A model generated the notes under the pieces. That model made no database searches and was not told the origin of the DNA. It worked only from the letters and a program-made list of their open reading frames with translations. 64,000 nucleotides of DNA, taken from Exilibacterium sp. (lineage in GTDB: Bacteria > Pseudomonadota > Gammaproteobacteria > Pseudomonadales > Cellvibrionaceae). Shown in pieces: positions 1 through 8,923 of the stretch (position 1 is its first letter; every line of letters begins with the position of its first letter). Both the position numbers and the translations under genes were made by a program. Location of the stretch: positions 1-64,000 of the forward strand of contig JANQMH010000005.1 of the NCBI GenBank assembly GCA_028280195.1. The letters run 5' to 3'.

Positions 1-347
1 ACCCCAATGCCTGTGACTACTGGCGTTACTGCGCCATCGACGGCTTTCTGTGCGGTTGCTGCGGCGGCAGCTTCAACACCTGCCCGCCCGGTACGGAAAT
101 GTCGCCGATTACCTGGATAGGCACCTGCCGCAATCCGGTCGACGGCATCAATTACATTATTTCCTATAACGACTGCTGTGGTAAGAACAGTTGCGGCAAC
201 TGCCTGTGCACGCGCAACGAAAACGATCGGCCCATTTACCGCCCGGCGCAATCCAACGATCTGAACTGGTGCCTGGGTACCGAGAGCGCCATTTACAACT
301 GCTCCACCGCCATTGTCGTAGGCGTGGCGACGGAGGAGCAACCGTGA
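1..347 (+). CDS. TTQ amine dehydrogenase light chain (methylamine/aralkylamine type), 5' truncated
   Basis: C-terminal part of the small beta subunit of a tryptophan tryptophylquinone amine dehydrogenase, a periplasmic enzyme that oxidises primary amines to aldehyde plus ammonia and passes electrons to a copper protein or cytochrome c. The reading frame is open from base 3. It shows the cysteine-rich family pattern CDYWRYC, GFLCGCCGG, CPPG and NDCCGK. The two tryptophans that form TTQ are in SPITWIGTC (codon 114-116) and DLNWCLG (codon 267-269). The GFLCxCCGG and SPIxWIGTC blocks look more like aromatic amine dehydrogenase (AauA) than classical MauA, but both names are possible. The large subunit and the maturation genes must lie to the left of the window. 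Confidence 0.92.
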   Translation, partial: PNACDYWRYCAIDGFLCGCCGGSFNTCPPGTEMSPITWIGTCRNPVDGINYIISYNDCCGKNSCGNCLCTRNENDRPIYRPAQSNDLNWCLGTESAIYNCSTAIVVGVATEEQP

Positions 348-359
348 AGCGCAGCGCTT

Positions 360-863
360 ATGGTTGAGATATATCGCCGCCGCGGGGCTTTCGGCCTGGT
401 GGTTCTGCTGGTAGTTGCGCTGACGCCGCCCGCGTTTGCCGCAGCCGCCGGCAGCGGCGCAGCGGCTGCGCCGGCCTATGCGGGTGTGGGCAATATCCAG
501 CGCGCCCGCCTCAACTATATACTGCATTGCCAGGGCTGCCATCTGCCCGACGGCTCCGGCTTTGTCGGCAAAGTACCGAATATGAAAGGTTATGTCGGCA
601 ACTTTTTACAAGTGGAGGGCGGGCGTGAATTCCTGGTAAGAGTGCCGGGATCGGCCACCACGCCCCTGGGCGATGCGGCCCTGGCGGAGTTGCTGAACTG
701 GATGCTGGTTGCTTTCAGCGCAGCGCAGATTCCGGAAAGTTTTGCTCCCTACAGCGCTGCCGAGGTAGGCAGATTGAGAGTTCGGCCACTGCAGGAGGTT
801 GAAAAGCATCGCGCCGTGCTGGTATCGAACATTGAGCGCGCAACAGCCGGCGCCCGGCAATAA
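360..863 (+). CDS. Exported monohaem c-type cytochrome downstream of the amine dehydrogenase
   Basis: 167-residue protein with a hydrophobic N-terminal segment (about residues 9-28) that fits a signal peptide, and one haem-binding motif CQGCH about 57-61. The block after it (LPDGSG, then VPNMKGYVGNF) supplies the probable distal methionine. It starts 12 bases after the dehydrogenase light chain stop, so it is probably cotranscribed and a candidate periplasmic electron acceptor for that enzyme. This is inferred from position and from my memory that aau clusters carry a small cytochrome c gene after aauA. No overlapping start was found; the ATG chosen is the first in frame after an upstream stop. 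Confidence 0.8.
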   Translation: MVEIYRRRGAFGLVVLLVVALTPPAFAAAAGSGAAAAPAYAGVGNIQRARLNYILHCQGCHLPDGSGFVGKVPNMKGYVGNFLQVEGGREFLVRVPGSATTPLGDAALAELLNWMLVAFSAAQIPESFAPYSAAEVGRLRVRPLQEVEKHRAVLVSNIERATAGARQ

Positions 864-942
864 GTGAACTCGATTCATATCTGTGCCGGCGGGATAAGGC
901 CTGAATGGCAATGCAGGTTGAATAAACTACCGGCCTCCCTGC

Positions 943-2097
943 CTACGGCGACCTGTACTTCTGTAGACTGAAGGTATTGCCTCCTTCAGTCAGGAAATCC
1001 AATGCGTTGTAAAAGGTTTCGTTTTTAAAATCCGGACAGATTACAATCCCCTGAAGTTCTAACTGGGCGCGCATGCTGTTGTCATGAGACTGTTTTTTGT
1101 CAGTAACCCCCTCGTTGCCGGCCAACTTCACCAACAGTGCCCGGCAGATTGCCAGTGCCTGTTTTACACCCGGCTGGTAGTGACCGCTGGCCATGGTGAT
1201 GCCTGCGATCTTGCCATTGGTGACCTTCAGGGTGCCGGCCGACTTGGTGGGTTTTCCTCCCAGGAAACTCGAGTGATGAAAACGCATTGTCGATTTCGAA
1301 TTGGTGTAAATCCGGTTTTGCTCGTCCATAACGAAAATCGACCAGCCCGTGCGGCCGGGCTCGGACTCATGCCCCTTGGTATCGAACAGCCCGGGGTCCA
1401 TATCGCGTTTGAACTGGTTTTTGGGGCCGACAGGCTTCAGCTCCATTGCTGCCAGTTCAGCATCATTGAGATATTTTACCCATTTGTGTTGATTGCTGCC
1501 GGCATCGATCCACGCGTCTATCTGCCTGAGATAGTCCGGGTCCATATTATTGACAAATTGAGTAAACGACCGCTCGTAATCGTCGCTCTGCATCCAGGCG
1601 TTCCTCAAGACAGTGGCCCTGCCGCGATGCTGAGGATCCAGAAACTCGAGAACGTAGTCTTCGGAGGACAGGTGCCGGCTACTCCCCGGAAACCGCCGAG
1701 CGGCGTGTTGCCCGGGTGATTGGATGCCGGTAATGGTGCGGAAGACGCCGACGGCCCGCTCTTTCTTCTCCATCAGTCTGCGCTTGAACGCTACTCTCTC
1801 TCGGAAGAATTGCACGTCGATCAGCTCGGTAATCTGGTCTTCAAGGTCATCTATGCCCTGCGCACGCCGGGAGAGTTTCCACGAGCGGCCTTTTTTCTGC
1901 TGGTATTCGGTCCTCCAGTCACTGATACGCCTGCGGATATCCATCAGTGCGGCAAACTGCTCGGCCCTGTTTATAAGGCGGTGAGTGTTATCCAAGGCTC
2001 TGCACATATCAGTGATAGACTCCCAGCGTGACATAAACGGATTGTGGAAACTAACCGCTCTCTCGAATTCCGCCCTACTCATCAGGCCTTGTAGCAT
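943..2097 (-). CDS. Bacterial protein resembling plant IQM (IQ-motif) proteins
   Basis: About 384 residues, with no signal peptide or membrane segment seen. Residues about 50-120 are charged and helical. The rest follows, in order, the motif series I associate with plant IQM calmodulin-related proteins: YVLEFLDPQHR (about 148-158), WIDAG (about 196-200), KYLNDAELAAMEL (about 208-220), an IFV...IYT strand (about 254-265), HHSSFLGG...SAG (about 274-288) and SGHYQP (about 304-309). No clear IQ motif is visible. The function of this fold is not known to me. A GTG start nine bases upstream is possible; the ATG at 2097 is preferred because AGG lies eight bases before it. It is divergent from the TonB receptor and convergent with the cytochrome c gene, so its neighbours say little. 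Confidence 0.6.
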   Translation of the reverse strand: MLQGLMSRAEFERAVSFHNPFMSRWESITDMCRALDNTHRLINRAEQFAALMDIRRRISDWRTEYQQKKGRSWKLSRRAQGIDDLEDQITELIDVQFFRERVAFKRRLMEKKERAVGVFRTITGIQSPGQHAARRFPGSSRHLSSEDYVLEFLDPQHRGRATVLRNAWMQSDDYERSFTQFVNNMDPDYLRQIDAWIDAGSNQHKWVKYLNDAELAAMELKPVGPKNQFKRDMDPGLFDTKGHESEPGRTGWSIFVMDEQNRIYTNSKSTMRFHHSSFLGGKPTKSAGTLKVTNGKIAGITMASGHYQPGVKQALAICRALLVKLAGNEGVTDKKQSHDNSMRAQLELQGIVICPDFKNETFYNALDFLTEGGNTFSLQKYRSP

Positions 2098-2442
2098 AAA
2101 CGACACCTGTAAAAATGAATCTGCATATTATCGAAGCTGTTTATTCCCTACTTTCCTGCAGCAGCTGCGAAAGCACAACTACCCGATCGTGTGGCTACGG
2201 CATAAGGCGATATTGTCCGGGCTGGGCGAGCGAGATCGCCACCGGCCGGCTAAGCTGTGTATGGGGCGCAGCCCGCGCTGTGCAGGTATCCATCGAAACG
2301 CCAGGCTGACCCCCTCTTTCGGGTGGGGAGTTGCCGCCATCAAGAACCGCTACTTTTGGTGGTTATGCCCGGTTTCCCCGATGCCTAATATAAGACTGGC
2401 TGGAATTAACTGAATAAACACAGACAGCGGGAGCAGACAACA
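2098..2442. other. Intergenic region between divergent genes
   Basis: 345 bases separating the IQM-like gene (leftward) from the TonB receptor (rightward). It must hold both promoters. A good ribosome-binding site (GGGAG, near 2428) precedes the receptor start. I see no convincing -35/-10 pair, riboswitch or long palindrome. Confidence 0.5.
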
Positions 2443-4713
2443 ATGAAAAACAGAGTCGATAAAACATTCACCGCACCGATATTTTCCCGCATTGTGGCAG
2501 CCCTGGCGGCAGCCACCGCTGCTCAACCCGCGCTGGCCCAGTTTACTCTGGAGGAGATCGTAGTCACCGCACAGAAGCGCAGCCAGTCCATACAGGATAT
2601 CGGCTTTTCCGTAGCCGCCATCGGTGAGGAGGATGCGGCCAGGTATGCCGCCGATGCCGGCGCCCTGGCGGGGCAGATACCCGGCGTGGAATCCTATGGC
2701 AGCGGCAGCCATTTGCAGTCGTTTTTCATTCGCGGCATCGGCTTGAATGAGTTTGCCGGCAACTTCAATGCACCGGTAGCCATTCACAAGGACGAGGTCT
2801 ACGTCAGCAAGAACTGGATGACTACCCGGCCGAGCTTTGATATTGAGCGCATCGAGGTGCTGAAGGGCCCGCAGGGCACACTGTTTGGCCGCAATACCAC
2901 TGGCGGCGCCGTTAACTACTACACCAAAGCCCCGACAGCGGATACCGAGGGCTATGTGCGGCTGTCGGCGGACGAATTTTCCCGCTATGGCATCGAAGGC
3001 GCGATCGGCGGCGCGCTGACCGATAATCTGGACGGGCGCCTGTCGCTGTATCGCAGCTTTGGCAGCGGCGGTCCGCAGGACAATCTGTTTGACGGCGAGG
3101 AGCACGGCGAACCCGATGTTACGGAGCTGCGCGCGCAGTTGCAGTGGAACCTGGAAAACACCTTCATTCGCCTGCTGGCCTACGATGGCAGCGACAAATC
3201 GGAAACACCGGCCTATAAAGGCCCGGGCATCTTCAATGCCGGCGGCGGCTTTTGTCCCGAGGCCCTGAGCGGTGCGGTCAGTGACAACCCGGCGAGATGC
3301 TTCAAGTTTGCCAATGTGACCGGGGACCCCGATATCGAGATCGAGCCGAATGGCCTTCGCACCATCAACCAGAGCCAGCCCCCCGAGCGCGATGACAGCT
3401 TCTACGGCGGCTACCTGCGCATCGAGCACGACTTTGGCGATACACTGCTGACCTCGATTACCTCATTCGACCAGTATGATCGCCTGCATCTCGAAGACTC
3501 CGATTCGACGCCGATTGCCAGCGCCGATCTGAGTTATTTCAATGACCTGGAGGTATTCAGCCAGGAGCTTCGCCTGACCGGCTCCGCGGCGGATAAACGC
3601 CTGAACTATGTCGCCGGCCTGTTTTACCAGAAAGAGGAACTGCGCCAGGCCGACAGCCTCAACGCCTCCGCCAATCCGGGGCCCCTGCCGCCGCGGCTGG
3701 TAGGCCAGTTCGATCAGGAGGTGGACTCGGCAGCGCTGTTTTTCAATGCCGACTACCAACTCAGCGAACAGCTGACGCTGACGGTTGGCGGGCGCTACAC
3801 GGAGGACAAAACCGATATTCAGGCACAGACCTCGGTCGGCTTGAACGATGTGCGCGGCCGCGAGCAGCTGCCGGCGACCACCATTGCCGTGGTCGACGCA
3901 CTCGATGACGACCGCACCGATACGGATTTTTCCTGGCGCCTGGGGCTCTCCTACGGCCTGAACGATACCACCCTGTTGTACACCAATATCGCCACCGGTT
4001 TCAGAACCGGCGGCTACAGCGTTCCGTTTGGCGGTGCCATCGTCGAATTCGATCCCGAGGAGCTGTTTTCCACCGAGGTCGGCTACAAGTCGGATATCAC
4101 CGATACGCTGCGCCTGAACGCGGCGCTGTTCTTTTATCAGTACGATGACCTGCAGGTGAATGTGGACGACCCGGTATCACCGATCGTGCCGGTTACCCGC
4201 AATATCGGCGAGTCGGAAACCTATGGTTTCGAGGCGGATCTCACCTGGCTGGCGATGGACAATCTCGAAATCAGGCTCGGCTATTCCTACCTGGACGCCG
4301 AGTTCACCGAAACCGATCGCGCGATGACGACCATATCAGAAGCCGGCCCCATACCCCTGCAGGGCAACACACCGGTCAATTCACCCGAACACCAGTTCAA
4401 TGGCTTCGTTGAGTATACCGCCAGCCTCAGCCCCGCTTTGAACTGGTCTGCGCAAGCGGATTTTCGCTGGGTGGATGACCGCTTTCTGGAGGTAACCAAC
4501 CAGCCGGCGGATACCGCCGACGCCTATACGGTGGTAAACCTGAGCCTGGGTATTGCCTCTGCCGACGGCAGCTGGGATGCCTTTGTATGGGCAAAAAACG
4601 TCACCGACGAAGACTACATCACGTATATCAATAACCTGCCGGTGGTCGGTTTCAAGCTCGATATCTACGGCGAACAGCGCTCGGTTGGACTTTCGGCGAG
4701 TTACTATTTTTAG
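2443..4713 (+). CDS. TonB-dependent outer-membrane receptor (first of three)
   Basis: 756 residues. A signal peptide (about 1-33, ending ALAQ) is followed by the TonB box LEEIVVTAQ (about 37-45), a plug domain with the usual RGIG...IERIEVLKGPQGTLFGRNTTGG block, and a 22-strand barrel ending in an aromatic C-terminal residue (SYYF). It imports a bulky substrate across the outer membrane using ExbBD-TonB energy; the ligand cannot be read from sequence. The deacetylase-like gene starts 54 bases downstream on the same strand, so the two are probably an operon and the ligand may be an acylated compound (inference). The plug wording is typical of the large receptor families expanded in marine and sphingomonad-like bacteria. 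Confidence 0.93.
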   Translation: MKNRVDKTFTAPIFSRIVAALAAATAAQPALAQFTLEEIVVTAQKRSQSIQDIGFSVAAIGEEDAARYAADAGALAGQIPGVESYGSGSHLQSFFIRGIGLNEFAGNFNAPVAIHKDEVYVSKNWMTTRPSFDIERIEVLKGPQGTLFGRNTTGGAVNYYTKAPTADTEGYVRLSADEFSRYGIEGAIGGALTDNLDGRLSLYRSFGSGGPQDNLFDGEEHGEPDVTELRAQLQWNLENTFIRLLAYDGSDKSETPAYKGPGIFNAGGGFCPEALSGAVSDNPARCFKFANVTGDPDIEIEPNGLRTINQSQPPERDDSFYGGYLRIEHDFGDTLLTSITSFDQYDRLHLEDSDSTPIASADLSYFNDLEVFSQELRLTGSAADKRLNYVAGLFYQKEELRQADSLNASANPGPLPPRLVGQFDQEVDSAALFFNADYQLSEQLTLTVGGRYTEDKTDIQAQTSVGLNDVRGREQLPATTIAVVDALDDDRTDTDFSWRLGLSYGLNDTTLLYTNIATGFRTGGYSVPFGGAIVEFDPEELFSTEVGYKSDITDTLRLNAALFFYQYDDLQVNVDDPVSPIVPVTRNIGESETYGFEADLTWLAMDNLEIRLGYSYLDAEFTETDRAMTTISEAGPIPLQGNTPVNSPEHQFNGFVEYTASLSPALNWSAQADFRWVDDRFLEVTNQPADTADAYTVVNLSLGIASADGSWDAFVWAKNVTDEDYITYINNLPVVGFKLDIYGEQRSVGLSASYYF

Positions 4714-4767
4714 TGCTCTCCATTTTTCCGCTGTCACCGCCGGGGCAACTATCCCGAGGAGTGAAAT

Positions 4768-5877
4768 ATGACGAAAACAGCCCTGGTCTGGAACGAGCGC
4801 TATATGTGGCACAACACCGGCAATGCCGCCGGTATCATGCCCTGTGGTATCGACGTTGAGCCGTATCAGCATGTGGAAAACCCGGATACCAAGCGGCGCA
4901 TAAAAAACCTTCTCGATGCCACCGGACTGGCTAAAGCACTGGTCGATATTGCCGACCGGCCGGCGACCGATGAGGAAATTCTGCGCGTCCATACCGGCGA
5001 GTATCTCGCCAGGCTGAACGCATTGAACGCGAGCGGCGGCGATGCCGGTATGTTTACCCCCATGGGGCGGGGGTCGCTGGATATCGCCCGGCTCGCCGCC
5101 GGCGGTGTATTGGCTCTGGTGGACGCGGTAATCGATGGCGAGGTGAATAATGGCTATGCGCTGGTGCGCCCGCCCGGGCACCATGCGGTGGCCGATCAGG
5201 GCATGGGTTTTTGCCTGCTCTGCAACGGCGCCATTGCCGGCAGGCACGCGCTCGAGCGCCGCGGCCTGTCGCGCATTGCCTACGTCGACTGGGATGTTCA
5301 CCACGGCAACGGCACCCAGGAGGCGTTTTGGCGGGACCCGCGGGCGCTGACCATATCGGTGCACCAGGACCGCTGTTTTCCGCCCGACAGCGGCGATATG
5401 AAGGATATCGGTGCAGGCGATGGAGAGGGCTTCAATCTCAATCTGCCCCTGCCTGCCGGCTGCGGTGTGGGCGCTTATCTGGCGCTGTTTCAACGCGTCG
5501 TGGTGCCGGCCCTGGAAGCCTACCGGCCCGAACTCATCATTGTCCCCTGCGGTTTCGATGCCGGTGTTTACGACCCGCTCGGGCGGCAGATGATGACCAG
5601 CGCCGGCTATGCCGAACTGACGCGGATGATCATGGCAGCTGCCGACAGGCTTTGTAACGGCCGCCTGGTGCTGTGCCATGAAGGTGGCTACAACGCCTCC
5701 ACCGTTCCCTATCACGGCCTGGCTGTTATCGAAACCCTCAGCGGTGTGGACTCGGGCATGGCGGACCCGTTTGCGGCCATCCACGCCGCCATACCGGGCC
5801 AGGCCTTACAGCCGCACCAGGGCGCGGTGATCGACAGCGCCGAAGCGCTGTTACAGCAGCTGCGCACAGCCTGGTAG
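4768..5877 (+). CDS. Class II histone-deacetylase-like amidohydrolase (acetylpolyamine amidohydrolase family)
   Basis: 369 residues of the zinc-dependent arginase/deacetylase fold, which removes acyl groups from amines such as acetylated polyamines. Visible motifs: RPPGHH (134-139), DWDVHHGNGTQ (174-184) giving zinc ligands Asp176 and His178, the third ligand in CGFDAG (Asp264), and the transition-state tyrosine in EGGY (about 305-308). The family is complete and of usual length. No signal peptide, so it acts in the cytoplasm. A strong ribosome-binding site (GAGG) precedes the ATG. It follows the TonB receptor and ends nine bases from the end of the convergent MalT-like regulator. Substrate is unknown; a role in using an imported acyl-amine is inference. 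Confidence 0.88.
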   Translation: MTKTALVWNERYMWHNTGNAAGIMPCGIDVEPYQHVENPDTKRRIKNLLDATGLAKALVDIADRPATDEEILRVHTGEYLARLNALNASGGDAGMFTPMGRGSLDIARLAAGGVLALVDAVIDGEVNNGYALVRPPGHHAVADQGMGFCLLCNGAIAGRHALERRGLSRIAYVDWDVHHGNGTQEAFWRDPRALTISVHQDRCFPPDSGDMKDIGAGDGEGFNLNLPLPAGCGVGAYLALFQRVVVPALEAYRPELIIVPCGFDAGVYDPLGRQMMTSAGYAELTRMIMAAADRLCNGRLVLCHEGGYNASTVPYHGLAVIETLSGVDSGMADPFAAIHAAIPGQALQPHQGAVIDSAEALLQQLRTAW

Positions 5878-5886
5878 GCGCCCGCG

Positions 5887-8583
5887 TCAGTCGATAATAC
5901 CCAATTCCTTGGCGGCGAATACAGCGGAGGTCCGGTTGCGGACCTCGAGTTTCTCGAAGATGTTTTTCAAGTGCCATTTCACGGTATTGATGGCGATAAA
6001 CAGCTGCGCGGAAATCTGTTGATTGGTTTTTCCCTGGGAAATGAGTCGCAGAATTTCCGCCTCCCTGTCGCTGAGCCTGTTCTCCGGCTGGCGGCTTTGC
6101 GCAGCCGGTGCAGGCCGATAGGCCGGCTTGCTCAAACCCTGCAGGAATTGCCGGCAGGGTTGCGGTAAGCTGTCTGTCTTTTCCGCCTGTTTGAGCAGCT
6201 CGGCCAGGAACGGCGCCTCGCTGTGAAAAGGCCCGAAATACGGGCCGATAAAGGCGGCCTCGATTGCCTCGCGCAAACTGCTCATCGCCTGCCCGGGCTG
6301 TTGCAGTTGCAGCAGCGCGCCGGCTTTCATCAACAGCAATTGTATTTGCGGCCTGGGGCGGCCGGCAGCCGCGGCCAGAGCCGCCAGCTGATCAATTACC
6401 GCGACGGCGGCGGCGTGCTCACCGCCGGCGATCAGTAAGCGGGCGCCAATCAACAGTTTCCAGCAGTCCTCCCTGTCCCATCGCGCGGGGAGTGTAGCGC
6501 GCCCGTGCGGCGTGTGAATGCCGAGCAGATCGGCACTGGCGCTGGCCCGGTAGATCTGCCGGTCCAGAACCAGCTGCCGTATCTGTTCATCGGCCACCAG
6601 CAGGTGCTGGTGTTTGAGCCCGGCGAGCCGGCAAATATCCTGGGCGCGTTCGAGATGCCGGTAGGCCTGGGCGATATTGTCTTCGCGCCGGTGGATCTGC
6701 GCCATGACGATATGGCCGATAATGGGCGCACCGGCCTGTGCGCATTCCTCTACGTAGGGCAGATTCTGCTCGATCAGCTCGCGCGCCTCGTCCAGCTGAT
6801 TCCAGTCATAGAGAATGCAGCCGCGATAGAGCGAGGGTTCGGCGGAAATGTAAGTGCGCCAGCTCTCTTCCAGCTCTGCGGTCTTCTCCGCCTGGCTGAA
6901 CAGCTGCTCGGCGCGTGCCAGCTGGCCCTCCGCCATTTCCACCAGGGCGGAGAAACAGTGGCTGTAAACCCGCCCGTAGGTAGAATCGCACTCGCTGTGT
7001 GCGCTGTAGCCACGCGCGAGAGCTTCGCGCGCGAGCTGGTAGCGGCTTTCGGCAAAGTAACAGTAACCGAGAATATTCTGCTGCACACCGCGCACGAAAT
7101 TGTCGCTCACCGCCGGAATTTCCCGCAGGGCAAACTCCATGGCGGCATCCACATCGTCGGCGGCCACGGCAATGCCGCAGCGCAGTACCGTAAGTTCCTG
7201 CTTTAACGCCGCCGGCAGCTGTATGCCGCGCTGCTCCAGTGCGGCAATCATCTGCTCCGCTTCGGCCATGGCGGCGGTGGCCTGGGCCGGACGCCGCATA
7301 TGGAACAGTGCCCAGCACTTGAGCATCGGAATCACCGGGCGGTCGGTAATCAGCTTGGCGGGAATGCGATTGACCCAGTCCAGTACCTGTGACATGTGCC
7401 CGCGCTGCATAAACCGGCGCGCATGGGTTTCGACCAACTGCATCAGAAAAAAGTAGTCACTGGCTTCGATTGCATGTGCAACCGCGGCGTCGATCAAGCC
7501 TTGCGCCGCAAACCATTGGCTTGCCTGCCGGTGCAGGTGCGGCGGGCTTTCCCCATCTCTGAGCGCCAGTTGGTTGAGCAGGAAGTCGCGGAACAGATGG
7601 TGGTATCGGTACCAGCCGCTGGCCTCGTCCAGCGGAATCAGAAACAGATTCTGCTGCAGGCAGCGGTCGAGTAGCTGGCGGTTGTTCTGCCCCGGGTTGA
7701 GCACATCGCAGAGGTCCGGGTTGAAGCGGTTGGGCACCGCCGTACGCAACAGAAACTGCTGAATTTCCCCGGGCAGCTTCTCTACCACGTCCTTGGCCAG
7801 GTAATCGGCGATATCGCCGATATTGGCCGACATTCGGCTTAAGTTATCGCGATAGTTATCGCTGCCCGCCAGGGACAGCGCCACTAACTGCAGACCGGCC
7901 GGCCAGCCCTCCGTTAGCGATGTCAGCTCTGCGATCGACTGCCTGTCGAGTGATTCTCCCAGTTGCGGCTTTAGAAACTGCTCGACATCGCGGTGGCTGA
8001 AGCGCAGGCTGTTGACATCAAATTCCTGTAACAGGTTGTGGGCCTTGAGCCTGCCGACGGAAAACTCGGGCTTCTTGCGGCTGGCGATCACCAGGTAAAA
8101 ACTGTCCGGCGCCAGGTTGATCAGGCTCTCCATAATAGTGGCAACGGCGGTGCTGTCGGCAAGGTGGTAGTCGTCCAGAAACAGTACCGCCGGCTGATCG
8201 CGTTCGCCCAGCTCTGCTATCAGGGCGTGGATAACGGCACTTGCCCGGCTTTTACTCCAGTTGGACAACTGGCTGCGGGCTTCCAGGCCGGTAATTGCAC
8301 CGGGCTGAGTGAGGGCGTCTATCAGGCAGGACAGCAGTGCACTTTCGTTGCTCTCTTCCTCGTCCAGCGCAAGCCAGCAGGCGGTGATATGCTGGCGGCT
8401 GAGATTTTTGTGCCAGGCGGCCATCAAGGTGGATTTACCGTAGCCGGCAGCGGCGCAAATCAGCGTTACCGAACGCGCCGGCAGCTGCTTGATCGTCGGG
8501 TTCAGCGGTGGCCGGTCAATGATCTGCCCGCGATACCTCGGCGGCATAAGCTTGGTGGAAACGACGTTTTGATCGTATGTCAT
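5887..8583 (-). CDS. MalT-like (LAL-type) ATP-binding LuxR-family transcriptional regulator
   Basis: 898 residues with the layout of MalT/AlkS/LAL regulators. It has an N-terminal STAND-type ATPase with Walker A AAGYGKST (about 45-52) and a Walker B-like LFLDDYH, a long helical TPR-like middle region for effector sensing, and a C-terminal LuxR helix-turn-helix beginning NRLSDREAEILRLISQGKTN (about 835) and running to the end. Such proteins activate catabolic operons when bound to inducer and ATP. It is convergent with the receptor/deacetylase pair and divergent from the TetR/BVMO cassette, so either could be its target. Full length, no defect seen. Confidence 0.9.
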   Translation of the reverse strand: MTYDQNVVSTKLMPPRYRGQIIDRPPLNPTIKQLPARSVTLICAAAGYGKSTLMAAWHKNLSRQHITACWLALDEEESNESALLSCLIDALTQPGAITGLEARSQLSNWSKSRASAVIHALIAELGERDQPAVLFLDDYHLADSTAVATIMESLINLAPDSFYLVIASRKKPEFSVGRLKAHNLLQEFDVNSLRFSHRDVEQFLKPQLGESLDRQSIAELTSLTEGWPAGLQLVALSLAGSDNYRDNLSRMSANIGDIADYLAKDVVEKLPGEIQQFLLRTAVPNRFNPDLCDVLNPGQNNRQLLDRCLQQNLFLIPLDEASGWYRYHHLFRDFLLNQLALRDGESPPHLHRQASQWFAAQGLIDAAVAHAIEASDYFFLMQLVETHARRFMQRGHMSQVLDWVNRIPAKLITDRPVIPMLKCWALFHMRRPAQATAAMAEAEQMIAALEQRGIQLPAALKQELTVLRCGIAVAADDVDAAMEFALREIPAVSDNFVRGVQQNILGYCYFAESRYQLAREALARGYSAHSECDSTYGRVYSHCFSALVEMAEGQLARAEQLFSQAEKTAELEESWRTYISAEPSLYRGCILYDWNQLDEARELIEQNLPYVEECAQAGAPIIGHIVMAQIHRREDNIAQAYRHLERAQDICRLAGLKHQHLLVADEQIRQLVLDRQIYRASASADLLGIHTPHGRATLPARWDREDCWKLLIGARLLIAGGEHAAAVAVIDQLAALAAAAGRPRPQIQLLLMKAGALLQLQQPGQAMSSLREAIEAAFIGPYFGPFHSEAPFLAELLKQAEKTDSLPQPCRQFLQGLSKPAYRPAPAAQSRQPENRLSDREAEILRLISQGKTNQQISAQLFIAINTVKWHLKNIFEKLEVRNRTSAVFAAKELGIID

Positions 8584-8790
8584 AATCGATACCTGGGTGT
8601 TTCCTGCTTTTTCTTATGCAAGTTTTCTCATCTAAGGCCGGCCGTGGCGTTATACAGTGAAGCGCTCTCAACGGGCAGGCTGTCTGTTGTGGGTTGTCCC
8701 CTGCAGGTAAACCAAAATATATACCTTAACCCGCAAGGTTGAAATGACTGAGAGAGTCATGTTTTCCCGAGCGATATTTTTCCCGCAGAG

Positions 8791-8846
8791 GTTGACTTCC
8801 ATAAAAAACTATAGTCAACTTTATTTTTATAGTGAACTATAAAAAT
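8791..8846. promoter_or_regulatory. Operator cluster: 24-bp perfect palindrome plus second inverted repeat
   Basis: At 8823-8846 lies a perfect inverted repeat with 11-base arms, ATTTTTATAGT and ACTATAAAAAT, around GA. Just upstream, GTTGACT (8791-8797) and AGTCAAC (8813-8819) form a second inverted repeat, and the two share the core ACTATA/TATAGT. This AT-rich block, in a spacer of 340 bases between divergent regulators, is the natural site for autoregulation by the TetR protein starting at 8924. TTGACT at 8792 may also be a -35 element, but the only nearby TATAGT is spaced 12 bases away, so the promoter call is uncertain. The rest of 8584-8923 holds nothing else I can support. Confidence 0.7.
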
Positions 8847-8923
8847 AGCACTGACACGCGATCGCCGGCAGGCCTGCAGACAGCTCACAGCCGGGACCTC
8901 AACGCCATGGCCGGATTGACGCT

